Shown: positions 62,145-64,000 of the stretch, in pieces
Position numbering within the stretch: the first letter of the stretch is position 1
How the letters are laid out: every line of letters begins with the position of its first letter
NCBI GenBank assembly: GCA_030834165.1
Contig: JAURFU010000004.1
Location: forward strand, 1-64,000
Direction of reading: 5' to 3'
Length of the DNA stretch: 64,000 nt
DNA from: Verrucomicrobiota bacterium
GTDB lineage: Bacteria; Verrucomicrobiota; Verrucomicrobiia; Opitutales; UBA953
Notes under the pieces: generated by a model
Seen by the model: only the letters and a program-made list of their open reading frames with translations
What the model was told of the DNA's origin: nothing
Databases searched by the model: none
Program-made: the position numbers and the translations under genes

Positions 62145-63427
62145 GGCTCTTCGACCGCGTCCGGCCCGCCGTGATCAACGGCCTGCGCGAGCTGCAGGCC
62201 AACAAGGTCCGTTCGCTGCTTTCGATGTCCGGCATCATCCTCGGCGTCGCCTCGCTCGTCGCGATGGTCACCGTCGTCCAGGGGATGGTCGGCAACTTCC
62301 GCCAGTTCGTCGACGCGATGGGCGGCATCGAGAAGATCACCGTGGTCCGGGAGCTGCTCCCGAAGGAGCAGGAACATCTGGCGGAGCTTTCCGAAGGACT
62401 CACGATGCGCGACGTGGCGAGCCTCCGCCGGACGGTCCCCCTGGTGCGCAACATCTCGCCCGAGGCCCGCGTCGGCTACGAGAAGATCGTCCACGACGGC
62501 CGCGAATTCAGCACCTACGTCACCGGCGTCACCGCCGACTACCTGCCGGTGGCCAAACGCTGGGTCGAGCCGGACCAGGGCCGTTTCATCAGCGACCTCG
62601 ACGTGCTCAACATGACCGACGTCATCGTCCTGGGCTCCGCCGTCGTCCCGGAGCTTTTCCCGGCGAACGTCGATCCGGTCGGCCAGGTCGTCCGGATCCG
62701 CGGCCGCCGCTTCACCGTCATCGGTGTCCTCAACAACATCGAGGGCACCGGCATGCAGGTCCGTTCGGCGAGCTCCCGCAGCTCCGGCGGCTCCTGGCGC
62801 TGGCGCAACAGCGGCGCGTTCATTCCGGTGAGCACGGCCCTCACCAAGTACATCGGCAACGACCGCCTCACGGGGCTCGGCCTGCGCATCGCGGATCCGG
62901 AGCAGCTGCGCGACGCGGTCGAGCAGACCGAACGCACGATGCTGGCGGCGCACAAGGGGCTCCGGGACTTCTCGATCTCGACCAACGAGCAGACGCTCGA
63001 GGACTTCCGCAAGACGGAGTCCGCCTTCAAGCTCTCCCTCGGCGGCGTGGCGGGCATCTCGCTCTTCGTCGGCGGCATCGGCATCATGAACGTCATGCTC
63101 GCTTCGATCAACGAGCGTATCCGTGAGATCGGCGTGCGCAAGGCGGTCGGCGCCCGTGGCTCGGACCTCTTCCTGCAGTTCCTCGCCGAAGCCGCCGTGG
63201 TCTCGGTCGTCGGCGGCCTCCTGGGCCTGCTGGTCTCGGTCGGCATCGTGTCGCTGATGAACTTCATCCTCACCCAGGCCCTGCCCACGGGCGCCGTCGC
63301 GGCCCTCGACTGGGTCATCATGGGCGAAGGGCTGGCCTTTTCCGTGGTGATCGGCCTGGTCGCCGGCGTCTACCCTGCGCTCCGCGCGGCCAAGCTCGAC
63401 CCGATCGAAGCCCTGCGCCATGAATGA
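62141..63427 (+). CDS. MacB-type ABC transporter permease (FtsX family)
   Basis: 428 aa; KVRSLLSMSGIILGVASLVAMV, GGIGIMNVMLASINERIREIGVRKAVGA, YPALRAAKLDPIEALRHE. Confidence 0.95.
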   Translation: MRLFDRVRPAVINGLRELQANKVRSLLSMSGIILGVASLVAMVTVVQGMVGNFRQFVDAMGGIEKITVVRELLPKEQEHLAELSEGLTMRDVASLRRTVPLVRNISPEARVGYEKIVHDGREFSTYVTGVTADYLPVAKRWVEPDQGRFISDLDVLNMTDVIVLGSAVVPELFPANVDPVGQVVRIRGRRFTVIGVLNNIEGTGMQVRSASSRSSGGSWRWRNSGAFIPVSTALTKYIGNDRLTGLGLRIADPEQLRDAVEQTERTMLAAHKGLRDFSISTNEQTLEDFRKTESAFKLSLGGVAGISLFVGGIGIMNVMLASINERIREIGVRKAVGARGSDLFLQFLAEAAVVSVVGGLLGLLVSVGIVSLMNFILTQALPTGAVAALDWVIMGEGLAFSVVIGLVAGVYPALRAAKLDPIEALRHE

Positions 63428-63434
63428 TCTCCCC

Positions 63435-64000
63435 ATGAAACCGCTCCTCCTCACGCCCCTGCTCCTGACGCTCGTCGGCTGCGTCGCCGCGCCGCTCGCC
63501 CCCATCGCCGTCTGGGACGGCGCCCCGCCCGCCGAGACGCTCACGCTCAAGCCGGGCCAGGACCCGCGCGGCACGATCAACAAGCAGACGCACCGCGGCG
63601 ACGTCTTCATCCCGGAGTTCGTCGTCTACCCGGCCGCCAAACCGGGCGCGCCGCTCGTCATCGTCTGCCCCGGCGGCGGTTACAACATCCTCGCCGAGAC
63701 GCACGAAGGCAGCGAGGTCGCGAAGCGGCTCAACGCCTTCGGCAGCGCCGCCGTGGTCCTGAAGTATCGCGTGCCGCGTCGCGATCCGAACAAGCCTTGG
63801 GTCGTCCCGGTGATGGACGCCCGTGAGACCCTGCGCCTCGTCCGCGCCCGCGCGACCGAGTGGAACGCCGACCCGAAGAAGATCGGGATCCTCGGTTTCT
63901 CCGCCGGCGGCAACCTCGCCGCGCGCGTCGCCTACGCCCCGGCCGCCCCCGATGCGCCGCGCCCGGATTTCGCGGTGATGGTCTACCCGGCTTATCTCTT
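63435..64000 (+). CDS. Alpha/beta hydrolase (esterase/acetylxylan esterase-like) lipoprotein, truncated by window end
   Basis: Lipobox MKPLLLTPLLLTLVGC; CPGGGYNILAETHEG, ILGFSAGGNLAAR; ORF open at 64000. Confidence 0.85.
   Translation, partial: MKPLLLTPLLLTLVGCVAAPLAPIAVWDGAPPAETLTLKPGQDPRGTINKQTHRGDVFIPEFVVYPAAKPGAPLVIVCPGGGYNILAETHEGSEVAKRLNAFGSAAVVLKYRVPRRDPNKPWVVPVMDARETLRLVRARATEWNADPKKIGILGFSAGGNLAARVAYAPAAPDAPRPDFAVMVYPAYL

Overview
The window is a high-GC bacterial chromosome segment, best read as Verrucomicrobiota (Opitutae-like) from gene content. It carries about 57 protein genes and two tRNAs. I found no rRNA, CRISPR array, transposase or integrase. Left to right: SDR oxidoreductase; pdhABC-type pyruvate dehydrogenase genes; HPr; peptide deformylase; a CII-like regulator; NfeD/flotillin; a Mn/Zn ABC transporter; a five-gene pilus/secretin locus resembling Akkermansia Amuc_1102-1098 (PilM-N/O/P/Q-like); a 5'-3' exonuclease; a diverged paralogous pair of unknown proteins; CvpA; an APH-type kinase; tRNA-Thr; folE2; tRNA-Arg; three tandem GYF_2 membrane proteins; DUF2752; a DRGH nuclease; prmB; accCB; AsmA-like; a DUF4340/Gld-type ABC system; a phosphohexomutase; aroB; ftsY; nusB; ribH; ribB(A); large secreted proteins; a ComEC core; folK/folB; carB; an FKBP; and a TolC/MacA/MacB efflux operon. 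The most notable observation is that the nusB gene (46253..47035, minus) encodes a single protein. Its N-terminal domain is a ribosomal protein S10 (NusE) homolog with a shortened ribosome-docking loop, and its C-terminal domain is NusB, i.e. a natural NusE-NusB fusion. Also notable: a PilM-PilN fusion, a RibBA whose GTP cyclohydrolase II half has lost all three zinc cysteines, perfect hairpins in the rib operon leader, and a near-identical 72-nt duplication in the GYF gene array. All assignments come from reading translations by eye; no database search was run.
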